Positions 34,793-45,262 of a stretch of 64,000 bases of DNA are shown here, one piece after another. Origin of the DNA: Rhodopirellula sp. (GTDB lineage Bacteria; Planctomycetota; Planctomycetia; Pirellulales; Pirellulaceae); assembly GCA_002698965.1 (NCBI GenBank), contig PAAT01000074.1, positions 1-64,000 on the forward strand, written 5' to 3'. Under the pieces are notes generated by a model. It saw nothing but the letters and a program-made list of their open reading frames with translations, had not been told where the DNA came from and did no database searches. The translations under genes were made by a program, and so were the position numbers. Position 1 is the stretch's first letter, and the number at the start of each line of letters is the position of its first letter.

Positions 34793-37700
34793 TTAAAAAG
34801 GAAAGAGTTTCGTTGGAAGCTCTTTGAATTGTTCTAACACGTTGGGCAACCTTGGCCACACCTGTGTTGGCTCAGATAGTTCGCTTGTAGCTTTACGATC
34901 TGTAATCGTCGCTTGTTGCGCAATATTGTCTTGTTTGTAGGGTGCGTACTTGGTTAAATATCGTGGCCAGTAACTACTCAGGTATTCGTAGCAGTCTGAG
35001 ACCCGGCCCTGCCCGGGTTGCGAGTAGGCGATCGAAATGTCCTTCATCAATTCCCGGTATTCTCGCTGTTGAAACCATAGATCGTACACCTGGAGATTGT
35101 CAATTTCGACATGCCCGGAGGACATCAAGTCAAAGCCTACTCGCAAATCGGTGAGTCCTTGAGTTGGTAGATCATCCACAATCAAGACATAACGATTCCA
35201 CTCTGCGGTCAATGGATTGACATTACGCGTCGTAGTCAGTCCGGATTCTGGTTTTCCAATTGTACGCGGTCGGTAGTAAACCTTGCCATCCATTCGACCT
35301 TCGATCGAAAGGCGAATGGAAGGCTGGTGGTTTGGCGTCGTGGTTCTCATCCAAACGGTGAATGCCACGCGACCCGTTGGCGGCACATCGAAGGGTTCAC
35401 TGCGAACCCAGAGTACCTGCCTTGAAGCGGGTGGGCGATGTAATGAGATATGTTGCTTGCCGTTCTGTGGGGAATTCTGCACTATCTCGACTCGGTTTCC
35501 GGCTTGGCTGTTATATAGCCATCCCGGTAACACTTGGGTGCCGGAAGCGGCTTCGAAGTCAGCATTCTTCAAGGGAGTTCGACTGCTGGGCTGTTGTAAT
35601 GGACCTAGTCGTTGGTTGATTTTTAAAAGACTATTGTGAAGTTGAGGTATGACTTCCTGATTGTACTGTACATTAGCTCCAATCACCTGAGCTTCCGCAT
35701 GGTCGATCCGGACTGCAATCAGATCAAACGGCTCCATGACCAGCTGCCAGGTAGCACCCTTGGGATGCCAGCGAAAACTGGATTTAGCATCCTGCCCCAA
35801 CGAGACAGGATGTCCATTGGGAGGTAACAGCAATTCCACCTGGGCGGTAGTGGCCCAGGGTGCATTGTTTAATACGTAGAGGTATGTCGAACGTCGATTT
35901 CCATCTACAGCAAGGTGCCGGCGAATTACAAGAGGCTGAGCAATCGGAACCCCACCCGCCCGAACGGTTTCGAATTTTACGGCGGGTAATTGTCGGTAAC
36001 TGTGGAAGATTTGGCGTGTCGCATCTTCCTGTCCCATCGAAAGTAGCCATCCCCCGTCGACAAATATCTGTTGATCAGACTTGGCTAATGCCGAAATAAA
36101 TCGCTGCCGATTGAACTGGTGAGACGGGGTAAGCGTGTTGGCAAACCAGATGTTGGTGTTGTCGGGCCCCCAAGGTGATTGTTGTTCCAGATCGGTCAGC
36201 CGGGAAACATGAGGTGAATGCTGGAACAGGATTCCGGTTGTTTGCTGTTGACCATATAATTTCCGGATTCCGGGAGAGCCATTTAGCTCCATTTGCACGT
36301 GTTGGCTTACAGGGTCAAGCACCGGGCTTGTCTGATTAGGCTGAAGCCAAACGACATGCTCGAATGCGTTAGTCGCGGTAGGATTTAATCCAAGTTGACT
36401 CAGTAAATTACTCAGCGAGTTTTGAGCGGGGATGAGCTGCCGCGCTAACTGGCGAGCGTGTCGTGTTGCATACAATTCAGAAGTGGACAGATAAATCCGG
36501 GCGGTTGAATTGGCGGGAAATTTTTGTTGAAGGTCTTCAGCCAGTTGGACATAGAACTTCATCAATTCCTGACTGACCCAGATTTCCCATTCTCGCCGAT
36601 AGCGTTGGTGAATAGCCTGGAGATTTTCTTTATGAGAGGGGCTGGGAACTAATTGCTGTTGCTCGAAGAATCGTGTCAGAGTCTTTTCATCGGGAACCCA
36701 ATGAGCACTGGGTAGCTGAGTGTATGTATTAGGAGTTAATTCGAGACAAATACCACCAAAGCTGGCATGCTGTCGATAACGTGTAACGAAAGATTCGACT
36801 AGCTTTTTTAGCGATGACTGAACTCTGGGATCTAACGGATTGTAAAGTGCCCGTCCATCTGCAGTTGTATTTGCGTCAGGACCGTATTTTAAGTAAATGC
36901 TCTTGTCATCCTCACCAATCGCTTCCAGTTCATGTAGCCTGACAGATAACTGTAAAGCAGGAATAAGGACTAACTTTCTCTCGTCAAAAATACGAAACAG
37001 CATTTCGACGACATCTTTCTTTAGCGGGTCCTGTCCATTGGAAAAGAATACGCCGCTGTCATATTTAGGGAGTGAATTGAAATGAGCACTTGGAAACAGA
37101 CTGCTGCCATCACTTAACACGTTGAGAATAGTACCGGAATTCCCCGAATACTGTAGGTAGTCAGCTAAACGAACTCCTCCTTTGTAGAAGGTATTCCAGT
37201 CATCGAGCGTGGTGGTATTGTCACCCGCTTTGGCCTCGGTCGCGCCGAAATTCTCCATGAAGAATGGCTTGTTGAAGTAGGTCAGTGCTTGCCGATTGTT
37301 TCGGGTTACCTGCATACTATCTGCAGACGGGACATTGTTTGAATACAGGTCCGAAATTCTTCCCTGAAGTTCCGAAACCTTAATCTCACCGAAGATGGCA
37401 TCCCGAGTGCCAAATTGGTTTCTTAAAACCAGCATGGGATGTTTTGTTTTGGGCCAGAATAGAATTTTATGTTTCAGCGAGGTATTACCTTGAGACCATT
37501 CCGGTTTGTGGAGATAGAATCCAGAGTCGACCCCAAGAGGCATGATTTTTCCTAGTGCATTGGGTTCCAAAATGCTGAGGGCCATCGTTTGACGTACGTT
37601 GGATGGATATTCAACTTCTAATAAATGAGGGCGGTTTAGATGTTCGATCGTTAATGGATATGCCTGCCAACCACCTTCGGTCAGTTTGCTATACGCTTTA

Positions 37701-38875
37701 CCATCATGTTTTATTTCCTGAATCTGTTTATTACCAAACGGCTTAAATCCTAAGTCGCTGGGAGATGAGCCGGTTAGATATTTCAAAGGATCGGTGGGAT
37801 CAAGGGAAACTAGGTGTTCCCACCATGCAGGGTTTGCCGGATTAAACTTTACGATTTCCTTCCATTTGGATTGTTGTGTGGGAGGAGCGTCGATACCACC
37901 AACCACGACAAATTGGATTCTTCGAGTGGCGAGTGGAGAGGGCCGAACGAGCGTGTCGGTAAATCGTTTGGAGTCCACTCGAAACTCAATGTTGTAGACA
38001 CCGGGACGAGACGGAATCGGAAGTTTTAGATTGTTCCAAACGGGAAAGTCACCTTGAGTCTCCAGTTCAACCAGATGTTGTTGTTGATGAATGACCTGTT
38101 GTTGGTCGGTTGCAATGACGAATACAGAATATTGAAAGCTGCCACTGCGTTCTCGCCCGATTAAATGTGGGATTAATGAGACTTCAAAAGTTTCATCAGG
38201 ATGGAAGACCATCGTGGGACGCTTGTGTTGAATACGGAGCACGTCATCCGGTGTCCGCCTGACTTGCCCACGATTGCCATCTGCATCTAACAACATATCC
38301 AGAGACTTAAATAGAAATTGTTCGATAGGACGATCCACTTGAAACGTGAGTTCCGGATCGTCAACAGAAACGAGGTTAATCTTCAATCTCGCATTACGGG
38401 AAGTGGTGAGTGAGACATCTAACGCATCATATTCCTGGGCCGTTTTCTGGGAGACCGAAATTTGATTATGCAGAGTACTAAAGCCATCCGGCGGGTAATT
38501 ACTTGATAGAACACTTGATGAACTTAGTTCTACTCCATGGTTCATTAGGTGTTGGAAATGGCCTTCGGAGACTTCAATGGTGCCGGACCATTGGACCGGT
38601 TTACCTCCTCCCCATGCAATACGAAGTCGGGTGTTGATGGATGAGTTTGTCAGGCGTCCTGCTCTGAGGCCAGCTTGGATGGTTCCCAATCCGGTATTGG
38701 AGGCTGACATCCCGCTGACTTGTCGTATTCCACTGGTTGGATTGGAAGGCCGTGGCACAATGGGAGTTGGTTGTGCGATTGCTGTCGAAAGTGCGAAAGC
38801 AATCGACATAAACGCTAAGCCAAATTGACCTGTTTTCCAATGAGTTAGCACGTTGTGGTAGTCTCCCTGCTTCAT
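34793..38875 (-). CDS. Giant secreted protein with possible glycoside-hydrolase-like barrel and C-terminal jelly-roll
   Basis: 1360 residues. A signal peptide ends near residue 34 (LSTAIAQ). Residues 40-360 are beta-rich repeats. The central region (about 560-900) has a barrel-like rhythm: ILNVLSDGSSLFPS, LVLIPALQLS, YNPLDPRVQSSLKKLVESF and a FGGICLELTP strand, resembling family-10-like glycosyl hydrolases. Residues about 1105-1265 form a carbohydrate-binding-like jelly roll (LKNADFEAASGTQVLPGW ... RVAFTVWMRTTT ... HVEIDNLQVYDLW). Catalytic acids cannot be assigned. A divergent sulfatase-like gene starts 97 bp upstream on the same strand; the two may be co-expressed. Confidence 0.65.
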   Translation of the reverse strand: MKQGDYHNVLTHWKTGQFGLAFMSIAFALSTAIAQPTPIVPRPSNPTSGIRQVSGMSASNTGLGTIQAGLRAGRLTNSSINTRLRIAWGGGKPVQWSGTIEVSEGHFQHLMNHGVELSSSSVLSSNYPPDGFSTLHNQISVSQKTAQEYDALDVSLTTSRNARLKINLVSVDDPELTFQVDRPIEQFLFKSLDMLLDADGNRGQVRRTPDDVLRIQHKRPTMVFHPDETFEVSLIPHLIGRERSGSFQYSVFVIATDQQQVIHQQQHLVELETQGDFPVWNNLKLPIPSRPGVYNIEFRVDSKRFTDTLVRPSPLATRRIQFVVVGGIDAPPTQQSKWKEIVKFNPANPAWWEHLVSLDPTDPLKYLTGSSPSDLGFKPFGNKQIQEIKHDGKAYSKLTEGGWQAYPLTIEHLNRPHLLEVEYPSNVRQTMALSILEPNALGKIMPLGVDSGFYLHKPEWSQGNTSLKHKILFWPKTKHPMLVLRNQFGTRDAIFGEIKVSELQGRISDLYSNNVPSADSMQVTRNNRQALTYFNKPFFMENFGATEAKAGDNTTTLDDWNTFYKGGVRLADYLQYSGNSGTILNVLSDGSSLFPSAHFNSLPKYDSGVFFSNGQDPLKKDVVEMLFRIFDERKLVLIPALQLSVRLHELEAIGEDDKSIYLKYGPDANTTADGRALYNPLDPRVQSSLKKLVESFVTRYRQHASFGGICLELTPNTYTQLPSAHWVPDEKTLTRFFEQQQLVPSPSHKENLQAIHQRYRREWEIWVSQELMKFYVQLAEDLQQKFPANSTARIYLSTSELYATRHARQLARQLIPAQNSLSNLLSQLGLNPTATNAFEHVVWLQPNQTSPVLDPVSQHVQMELNGSPGIRKLYGQQQTTGILFQHSPHVSRLTDLEQQSPWGPDNTNIWFANTLTPSHQFNRQRFISALAKSDQQIFVDGGWLLSMGQEDATRQIFHSYRQLPAVKFETVRAGGVPIAQPLVIRRHLAVDGNRRSTYLYVLNNAPWATTAQVELLLPPNGHPVSLGQDAKSSFRWHPKGATWQLVMEPFDLIAVRIDHAEAQVIGANVQYNQEVIPQLHNSLLKINQRLGPLQQPSSRTPLKNADFEAASGTQVLPGWLYNSQAGNRVEIVQNSPQNGKQHISLHRPPASRQVLWVRSEPFDVPPTGRVAFTVWMRTTTPNHQPSIRLSIEGRMDGKVYYRPRTIGKPESGLTTTRNVNPLTAEWNRYVLIVDDLPTQGLTDLRVGFDLMSSGHVEIDNLQVYDLWFQQREYRELMKDISIAYSQPGQGRVSDCYEYLSSYWPRYLTKYAPYKQDNIAQQATITDRKATSELSEPTQVWPRLPNVLEQFKELPTKLFPF

Positions 38876-38972
38876 TCCAAATCCCTAGATCAAGACTGGG
38901 AATTAGCTGTGCAATAAAGCGGAATTATAGTACTTATCTATAAATAGAGAACAGACCAATCTGAGTCGCGCT

Positions 38973-40208
38973 TTAGGGCTTTTTGTGCAGAGAATCCGGT
39001 AGATTTACTTCCTGAGCCAGTAAGTCCGAAGGGGATTTGAAAAGCGTTTCAAACGCTTTAAGAATGTCATTCCGACGACTGGCAATTTCATTGGATTCCC
39101 AGCGATCATCCGGTTTCACATAGAGTCGTAGATCTCCTCCGCCCGTAGTAAGCGCAAACCAAGCCGGTGTTAAAATGCCAAGTCGATCGTGGGTAAATTT
39201 AGAAAGCGTGAATTGTTGAGCCAGAGGCGTTATGTTCTCACCAGGGGATTCAAGTTGAGGTAGCAGAGAACGATGGCTTGCGGGGCCTTTTTGATGACAC
39301 TGGCCGGTCATCCATTCCTCTAATGTGGAGTTAATACATTCAGACTGGAGTAATTCCGAATTTCTAAAGGGTGTTACTTTGGGCTCCTCTGACGCTTGTG
39401 GTACAAATTTTGTGATCAATAAGGGGACGTGTAATTGATCAGTGGCCGGTTGTGAATGTTCATAGCCCACACCCCCATGATGCCCGAGAGCCTGACTTCG
39501 CGGTGAGGTGATAATTAGCAGGGTCGTCTCACGGAGAGTTTGTGCAAGCGTTTGAATTTGATCCAGTAGAAATCCCAGACATGTATCTAGGACGCTGACC
39601 TGCGCAGCATAGGCATGGACAATCTGCATGACTTCATCCGGGTCGTTCTTGTTTGTCAGAGGTCCGAAGGGTGGCTGCGCGATGTTTGCTACTTCAGGGT
39701 CTTCTTCACCAAAGAACTGTTCCCGACAAGGGAGGGGGGCGTCCCAAACGACTCCCAGATTACTATGATGGATCCAGGTGAGATCATGAGTAAGCCCCTG
39801 CTCTAATTCTTTCATTACCAAACTGATGAACTGGGCGGTGGCAGTCATCTCAAGTGAGTCGGCCATATCTGCTGAGCTAGCTGTCGGTATGGTCTTAATC
39901 TTGGTGAATTCCTGACAGCCGGAAACATTCGTCAGAGAATCTCCTTCTTGAATCAACAGGCTGGTTTGGCCTTTCTCCTCTAGTTGTCGCATTAGCGTTG
40001 GTCTGGCTTCAGTCGATATTGCGTGTTGGCCAGTGAGCAAGCTTCGCATAGAGGAATCTAAACAGGTAGTGGAACTCAGGCAGTATTCGGCTGTCATGCC
40101 AATAGCAGCCAAGTTATCTAATTCTGGCGTGGGATTCCAGGTATTTCCATAAGGTGAAAGGTATCTTGCACTTAGTTGATCAATAGTAATGATGATAGCT
40201 TTAGGCAT
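38973..40208 (-). CDS. Sulfatase-like/alkaline-phosphatase-superfamily protein lacking the formylglycine motif
   Basis: 411 residues with no clear signal peptide. The fold is that of sulfatases (AIIITIDQLSARYLSPYGN, TPELDNLAAIG, LLTGQHA, LLIITSPRSQALGHHGGVGYEH). The site that should read CxPSR reads TTCLDSSMR, so the Cys/Ser-x-Pro-x-Arg signature needed for formylglycine is lost and even the nucleophile alignment is uncertain. It could be a phosphatase-type or metal-binding relative, or inactive. Divergent from the acyltransferase gene at 40335; the 1360-residue secreted gene follows. Confidence 0.75.
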   Translation of the reverse strand: MPKAIIITIDQLSARYLSPYGNTWNPTPELDNLAAIGMTAEYCLSSTTCLDSSMRSLLTGQHAISTEARPTLMRQLEEKGQTSLLIQEGDSLTNVSGCQEFTKIKTIPTASSADMADSLEMTATAQFISLVMKELEQGLTHDLTWIHHSNLGVVWDAPLPCREQFFGEEDPEVANIAQPPFGPLTNKNDPDEVMQIVHAYAAQVSVLDTCLGFLLDQIQTLAQTLRETTLLIITSPRSQALGHHGGVGYEHSQPATDQLHVPLLITKFVPQASEEPKVTPFRNSELLQSECINSTLEEWMTGQCHQKGPASHRSLLPQLESPGENITPLAQQFTLSKFTHDRLGILTPAWFALTTGGGDLRLYVKPDDRWESNEIASRRNDILKAFETLFKSPSDLLAQEVNLPDSLHKKP

Positions 40209-40334
40209 GGCTTTAGCGATATTTGCCGTTTCAATCTAATGATGGATTGTGTGGATTCATGACTGTTCTATAGTACTAGTTTTTACACGTTCTATTAGAA
40301 TAATTGAATAGTCTTAAGACCGGATCCTTTCAAT

Positions 40335-40946
40335 ATGCAACTAACCAGCCGATTGCTCGTGGCAGCTGCTAAACTTATTAGCGGTTATACTGTGCGCTGG
40401 AAGAATGCGATGCCGGACACCTGCCAGCGAATCTACTTTGCCAATCATACAAGTCATCTTGATGGATTGGTACTCTGGGCGGGGCTGCCTCCTCACTTAC
40501 GGGAACTGACACGCCCAGTAGCTGCGAAAGATTATTGGGAAAAAGGGTGGATACGTCGGCATGTGGCCACTGCTTTTAACGCCTTGTTAATTGATCGTCG
40601 TGAAGTTAAAGTTCACCAGAGCCCAGTGGACTTGATGATTCGTGAAATGGAAGACAAATACAGTTTGATCATCTTTCCTGAAGGGAGTCGTAATGTCAAA
40701 GAGCAAATGAATAAGTTCAAAAGCGGCTTGTATTATTTGGCAAAGAAACGCCCGGATCTCGAGTTAGTGCCAGTTTATTTAGATAACATGAATCGTATAC
40801 TGCCGCGTGGGGAAGTGTTGCCGGTACCACTACTGAGCAACATCACGATTGGAGCTCCGATTTGGCTGGAACAGGGAGAATCGAAACAGCAGTTTCTGGA
40901 TCGTGCTCGCCAGTCGATTATTAGATTGAGGGATGACGAAGAGTAA
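40335..40946 (+). CDS. 1-acyl-glycerol-3-phosphate acyltransferase-like (PlsC family)
   Basis: 203 residues. The H(x)4D motif is in FANHTSHLDG. The second block is FPEGSRN, and VPVYLDNMNRILPRG fits the acceptor-binding block. It would acylate lysophosphatidate to phosphatidate. Its stop overlaps the following gene start by one base (TAATG), and that gene encodes a CdsA-like enzyme that would use the phosphatidate, so the pair makes CDP-diacylglycerol in two coupled steps. Confidence 0.9.
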   Translation: MQLTSRLLVAAAKLISGYTVRWKNAMPDTCQRIYFANHTSHLDGLVLWAGLPPHLRELTRPVAAKDYWEKGWIRRHVATAFNALLIDRREVKVHQSPVDLMIREMEDKYSLIIFPEGSRNVKEQMNKFKSGLYYLAKKRPDLELVPVYLDNMNRILPRGEVLPVPLLSNITIGAPIWLEQGESKQQFLDRARQSIIRLRDDEE

Positions 40947-41968
40947 TGCTTTTTGATACGTTGCATCCCTTTGTATGGGGGTTTTTGGAAGAATCTTCTA
41001 AGCTATCCCTTCCGTTTGAAAAACGAACCGCCTGGCTGATTGCAGCGGTCATGATTTCATTGATTATCGGCTCGCTGGTCGGGAAACTATTGGAGCGAAG
41101 TTCGGAGGAACGCCTGAACAGTGCGGTCGTTCGTTCCTTCAATCAACGGATCCGGTCCTGGTGGTTGATGTGTGCAATCCTAATCGCCGGATTAGTCATT
41201 GGACCAACCGGTACAGTTGTGTTGTTTGGAATGATCGCATTCTGGGCATTGCGTGAATTCATTACGATGACACCAACCAGACGAGGTGATCATCGAGCTT
41301 TGTTTTGGGTGTTGGTCATCTTTACTCCACTGCAGTTTTTTCTAGTGGGGTTGAATGATGAACGACAGATGTTCAAAGTTTTGTTGCCACTCATCGCAGC
41401 CTTGTTTGTGCCTATGCGAATTGCATTGGCGAATGATGAAAAGAGATTTCTCGAACGATCAGCCAAGATACTGATCGGGATTTTGATTTGTGTCTACGCT
41501 TTGAGTTTCGCACCAGCCATACTATATCTAAAAATCGTCGATAGTACCGGCCAACTTTGGAATGCTAATAAAGGCTTATTGTTTTTCTTTGTTTTGATCA
41601 CTCAGCTTAATGATGTGATGCAATTCGGCTGGGGTAAGCTGATTGGACGTAATCTGATTGCGGATCGAATTAATACAAGCCGAACATCCGAAGGTGTTAT
41701 TGCCGCGGCCGCAAGCTCAGCGCTCTTAGGAGCTTTATTTTGCTGGGTGACCCCTTTTCTTTTTTGGCAAGCAGCGCTTATTGCTGTCGTGATTTCTCTA
41801 ACCGGTTTTGCCGGTGGACTTACAATGTCGGCGATTAAACGAGATCGAGGGGTTAAAGACTTTGGAACACTGTTGCAGGGGCATGCCGGGATTCTTGATA
41901 GAATTGATTCACTCTGTTTCGCTGCACCCGTTTTCTACCTTCTGACGGAGTACTTTTTTACAAAGTAA
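40946..41968 (+). CDS. Phosphatidate cytidylyltransferase (CdsA family)
   Basis: 340 residues with about eight membrane segments. The C-terminal signature SAIKRDRGVKDFGTLLQGHA, followed by GILDRIDS, matches the CDP-diglyceride synthetase signature with HAG in place of HGG. It makes CDP-diacylglycerol from phosphatidate and CTP at the inner membrane. The N-terminal region is longer than in short CdsA proteins. It is translationally coupled to the PlsC-like gene. Confidence 0.92.
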   Translation: MLFDTLHPFVWGFLEESSKLSLPFEKRTAWLIAAVMISLIIGSLVGKLLERSSEERLNSAVVRSFNQRIRSWWLMCAILIAGLVIGPTGTVVLFGMIAFWALREFITMTPTRRGDHRALFWVLVIFTPLQFFLVGLNDERQMFKVLLPLIAALFVPMRIALANDEKRFLERSAKILIGILICVYALSFAPAILYLKIVDSTGQLWNANKGLLFFFVLITQLNDVMQFGWGKLIGRNLIADRINTSRTSEGVIAAAASSALLGALFCWVTPFLFWQAALIAVVISLTGFAGGLTMSAIKRDRGVKDFGTLLQGHAGILDRIDSLCFAAPVFYLLTEYFFTK

Positions 41969-42092
41969 TTCCGCTCGGTTACAAGGTGAAGGCCGAGGTT
42001 TATTTGGGTTACGTGTTTTTTGAAATAAGAGTATCCTTAATCACTAGTTCACAAATACTATCAAAGTAACATTCATTCAGAGGACGTTTTTT

Positions 42093-42932
42093 ATGGGATT
42101 GTTTGACGGTAAGAAAGGTCTTGTTCTAGGCGTCGCCAATGACCGTTCTATAGCTTGGGCTATTGCCAAAACCATTATGGAAGAAGGCGGTGAAATTGGT
42201 TTTACACATCTGCCAGATCGTCCCGATGATGAAAAACGAAAAAATCGTCGACGAGTCACCAAGTGTACCGATCAGTATCCTGAACAGACAAAGTTTGTCG
42301 TTCCGATGAACGTACAGGATGACGGTGATATTGCTTCGGTTATGGAAACAGCCAAGCAGGAGTTCGGCGAAATTGACTTTCTACTCCACTCGATTGCTTT
42401 TGCCGATCGCGATGATCTGTCCCGCGACACAGTAGAAACAAGCCGCGATGGGTTTAAGATGGCAATGGAAATTAGTGCTTATAGTCTTATTGCAGTCGCT
42501 AACGCTGCGAAAGACATCATCAAAGAAAATGGTTCTATCGCCACCATGACTTATTTTGGCGGCGAAAAGTGTGTACCGGGCTATAACGTCATGGGGATTT
42601 GTAAAGCTGCGCTCGAAGCAGCCGTTCGGTATCTTGCTTATGATTTCGGACCTCGCGGTATCAAAGTGAATGCGCTAAGTGCCGGGCCTCTCAAAACGTT
42701 GGCTGGAAGTGCTGCTGGTGTTGGCGAGATGTTAACAATGTACCAGGATATCGCTCCGCTTTGTCGTAACATTACTCATGAAGAAGTGGGACGCAGTGGA
42801 GCCTTTCTGTTGTCAGAGTTTTCTAGTGGAATTACGGGTGAAGTGCTACACATCGATGGTGGATACAATGCCATGGGATCACCTGGCCGTCTGCTTGATA
42901 AAGTTCGTGAACTTCAGGCAGGTAACCAGTAA
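42093..42932 (+). CDS. fabI: Enoyl-[acyl-carrier-protein] reductase, FabI type
   Basis: 279 residues, SDR fold. The nucleotide-binding opening is GLVLGVANDRSIAWAIAK. The FabI catalytic pair is Y164 (GYNVMGICK) and K171 with the Tyr-x6-Lys spacing, followed by a YDFGPRGIKVNALSAGPLKT segment and TGEVLHIDGGYNAMG. It reduces the trans-2 double bond of enoyl-ACP with NADH in fatty-acid elongation. AGAGG lies upstream of ATG 42093. Confidence 0.96.
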   Translation: MGLFDGKKGLVLGVANDRSIAWAIAKTIMEEGGEIGFTHLPDRPDDEKRKNRRRVTKCTDQYPEQTKFVVPMNVQDDGDIASVMETAKQEFGEIDFLLHSIAFADRDDLSRDTVETSRDGFKMAMEISAYSLIAVANAAKDIIKENGSIATMTYFGGEKCVPGYNVMGICKAALEAAVRYLAYDFGPRGIKVNALSAGPLKTLAGSAAGVGEMLTMYQDIAPLCRNITHEEVGRSGAFLLSEFSSGITGEVLHIDGGYNAMGSPGRLLDKVRELQAGNQ

Positions 42933-42957
42933 GCTTTTAGCTGCTGGTCGAATTGCC

Positions 42958-43350
42958 ATGCAAAAAATACAACGGATAGCGGTTGCCGTGGTTGAACACA
43001 ACGGCCGTTTTCTTGTTGGTGTTCGAGGTATGACCGACTCTTTGGCAGGATTTCATGAATTCCCGGGAGGGAAAATTGAAGTTGGTGAATCTCCGGAGCA
43101 AGCGGCTGTTCGGGAATGTTTGGAAGAAGCCGAAGTGCAGGTAGTACCTATCGGCAGATATTCCCAGGCCGTTCATCATTATGAGCATGCGAGTGTTGAA
43201 TTGAATTTTATCGCTTGCGCCGTCGAGAAATGGTCAGATCCGCAATATGGATTTGAGTGGATTGAACGAAATAATCTGACAGACTGTAAATTTCCGGCGG
43301 GAAATTCCCAGTTGCTGGCTGAGCTCGAGACAGATACTCCCCCTAAATAA
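42958..43350 (+). CDS. Nudix hydrolase (MutT-like)
   Basis: About 130 residues from ATG 42958. The Nudix box is at about 38-60: GGKIEVGESPEQAAVRECLE, then EAEV, with the G-x5-E-x7-REx2EE pattern intact except that the final G is Glu. Probably an (8-oxo-)dGTP or other nucleoside-diphosphate-linked hydrolase. It begins 25 bp after the fabI stop. A longer frame starting inside fabI at 42778 is not credible as the true start. Confidence 0.85.
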   Translation: MQKIQRIAVAVVEHNGRFLVGVRGMTDSLAGFHEFPGGKIEVGESPEQAAVRECLEEAEVQVVPIGRYSQAVHHYEHASVELNFIACAVEKWSDPQYGFEWIERNNLTDCKFPAGNSQLLAELETDTPPK

Positions 43351-43525
43351 GCCAGTGAAAAACCTGCGAATTGCAATCGTACTATGCCAAATTGGTCTAG
43401 GCTCGTTTAGTCTATTCGAGGTCTAATGATCGCAATCCAGAACACAGGATGTGTGCCTTTCTAGATATTATGGGATGGCATTGGGTTGTATTTGTAGAAA
43501 CGCAAGGAAGCGTTGGGGGTATGGC

Positions 43526-44698
43526 ATGGATGCGCGTAAAGCAGCGCTCGTATTGGCAGTGCTTGCTTGTTCCATCACGGGAGCAAGTTTTAGAACTCAG
43601 AATTTCATCGTGACTGCGACCAGCCCGTCTTTGGCACGAGAAGTGGCAGTTTCCGCGGAGAGATTTCGTAAAGAACTGGCCCTCGAATGGCTCGGTTATG
43701 AATTGCAGCCCTGGCCTTCCCCAATTCCTATTCGCGTTCATTCGGCAGGCCATCTCGGAGCAGGAGGAGTGACCAGCTTTGTTTTCGTCGACAACGTACC
43801 TGAACAATGGCAGATGACCCTACAGGGAACACGTCAGCGGGTGTTGGATTCCGTGCTGCCGCATGAGATCAGTCATACCGTCTTCGCAACTCACTTCGGT
43901 CGTCCTTTACCTCGTTGGGCAGATGAAGGGGCTTGTACTACCGTTGAACATACTTCCGAAAAACAAAAACAACATGCCTTGTTGATGAGATATCTGACGA
44001 CCAATCGAGGAATTCCTTTCAACCAAATGTTGCGTATGAAGGATTATCCACGAGATATCATGACACTGTACTCTCAGGGTTTTTCGGTGAGTCAGTATCT
44101 AATTGCTCATCGTGGTAAACGGATATTTATCAAATTCCTCGAACGTGCGATGAAAGATCAGGATTGGGATGCCGCGATTGGAGAGTATTATCCCTTTCAA
44201 AATGCATCCGACTTGCAAACTAAATGGGTTGCCTGGGTTGGTAAAGGGAGTCCCCGGATCCAGTCGCCGACTTTACCGCCGGTAGCTAGTCAAACAGTTG
44301 CTGTGAACAACGTTACGTCCGGCGAAACAGTTAGTACGAATGTTCAATTCAATGACGAAAAAATGGTGCCCATTGGTTATCGCCCTGATATGGCTAGCGT
44401 GACCGAGGTCAAAAATCAAACGGCGACGGTACCTCCACTCAGAGATGGATGGACGTCGCGTCATAAAAGTAAGAACGCCCAGACTCTACCGCCCACATCG
44501 GCAAGTTTCTCGAGAGTGATCCATCGTGGTAAACAGGCAAAGACTGAAGTTAGTCGCCCGCAACCCATGAGTCATCCGCGTCCCGTCATTTTGCAAGCCT
44601 CAACTCAGTCTGAAGTTTCCAGTCGGGTGACAGAAATAAAATCACGTCCCCAATCAGCCAACTCAACATCAAAACTAAAGTGGTTGCCTCCGAGATAG
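43526..44698 (+). CDS. Secreted gluzincin-like metallopeptidase
   Basis: About 390 residues from ATG 43526 (MDARKAAL, preceded by GGGGGT). A signal peptide of about 22 residues gives a secreted protein. The peptidase-MA-like core has H113-E114-x-x-H117 ([10 protein letters not shown]) and a downstream RWADEG with E134 as the likely third zinc ligand. A polar, basic, Ser/Thr/Pro/Gln-rich tail (about 260-390) may be a linker or attachment region. Substrate unknown. The upstream ATG at 43451 has no signal-peptide logic. Confidence 0.75.
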   Translation: MDARKAALVLAVLACSITGASFRTQNFIVTATSPSLAREVAVSAERFRKELALEWLGYELQPWPSPIPIRVHSAGHLGAGGVTSFVFVDNVPEQWQMTLQGTRQRVLDSVLPHEISHTVFATHFGRPLPRWADEGACTTVEHTSEKQKQHALLMRYLTTNRGIPFNQMLRMKDYPRDIMTLYSQGFSVSQYLIAHRGKRIFIKFLERAMKDQDWDAAIGEYYPFQNASDLQTKWVAWVGKGSPRIQSPTLPPVASQTVAVNNVTSGETVSTNVQFNDEKMVPIGYRPDMASVTEVKNQTATVPPLRDGWTSRHKSKNAQTLPPTSASFSRVIHRGKQAKTEVSRPQPMSHPRPVILQASTQSEVSSRVTEIKSRPQSANSTSKLKWLPPR

Positions 44699-44778
44699 CG
44701 TATGATAGAGTTTCTGGACATGATGGCATTTTAACAATTGCCAACCAGATCAATCTAGCAATGATTGTCGGAAACACT

Positions 44779-45192
44779 ATGCAACCATTTCACCTAGCCG
44801 TTCCTGTTCGTGATGTAGCTATTGCGCGTCAATTCTATAAAGAAGTGATTGGATGTACTGAGGGGCGGTCCGATACTCGTTGGGTTGATTTTGACTTGTT
44901 TGGACACCAGTTTGTAATTCATCAGAAAGATGATTTGCAAGTTGAAAATAGCACCAATCCAGTGGATGGCCATGATGTACCGATTCCTCATTTTGGAGTC
45001 GTGTTGGATTGGGAGAAGTGGCACGAATTTGCTGATCGATTGCAAGAGCATCAGATTGAGTTTGTTATTGAGCCTGGTATCCGGTTTGAAGGCCAGATTG
45101 GCGAACAGGCCACGATGTTCTTTCTTGATCCCAGCGGTAATGCGTTGGAATTCAAAGCATTTAAAGATCCATCTCAACTCTTCGCAAGTTAG
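44779..45192 (+). CDS. VOC-family (glyoxalase/dioxygenase-like) protein
   Basis: About 137 residues from ATG 44779, with GGAA upstream. The opening [20 protein letters not shown] and the closing [17 protein letters not shown] segments define two VOC beta-alpha-beta-beta-beta repeats. HxxVxxD-type ligands (H5, H73-like and E130-like) are plausible but not assigned with certainty. Members act as isomerases, dioxygenases or resistance proteins. Function not predictable. Confidence 0.85.
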   Translation: MQPFHLAVPVRDVAIARQFYKEVIGCTEGRSDTRWVDFDLFGHQFVIHQKDDLQVENSTNPVDGHDVPIPHFGVVLDWEKWHEFADRLQEHQIEFVIEPGIRFEGQIGEQATMFFLDPSGNALEFKAFKDPSQLFAS

Positions 45193-45262
45193 AGTAATTG
45201 AATCTACGAGATAGGCAGCCAAAGTGATTTACAGATAGTAGCTATTTAAATTAAGTAGTTTA

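Noticed and set aside
34942..38828. Several plus-strand frames inside the 1360-residue gene
   Set aside because: Shadows of the long minus-strand gene; no signal or domain.
42778..42957. Upstream extension of the Nudix frame into fabI
   Set aside because: Overlaps the fabI C-terminus without homology; ATG 42958 gives a complete Nudix protein.
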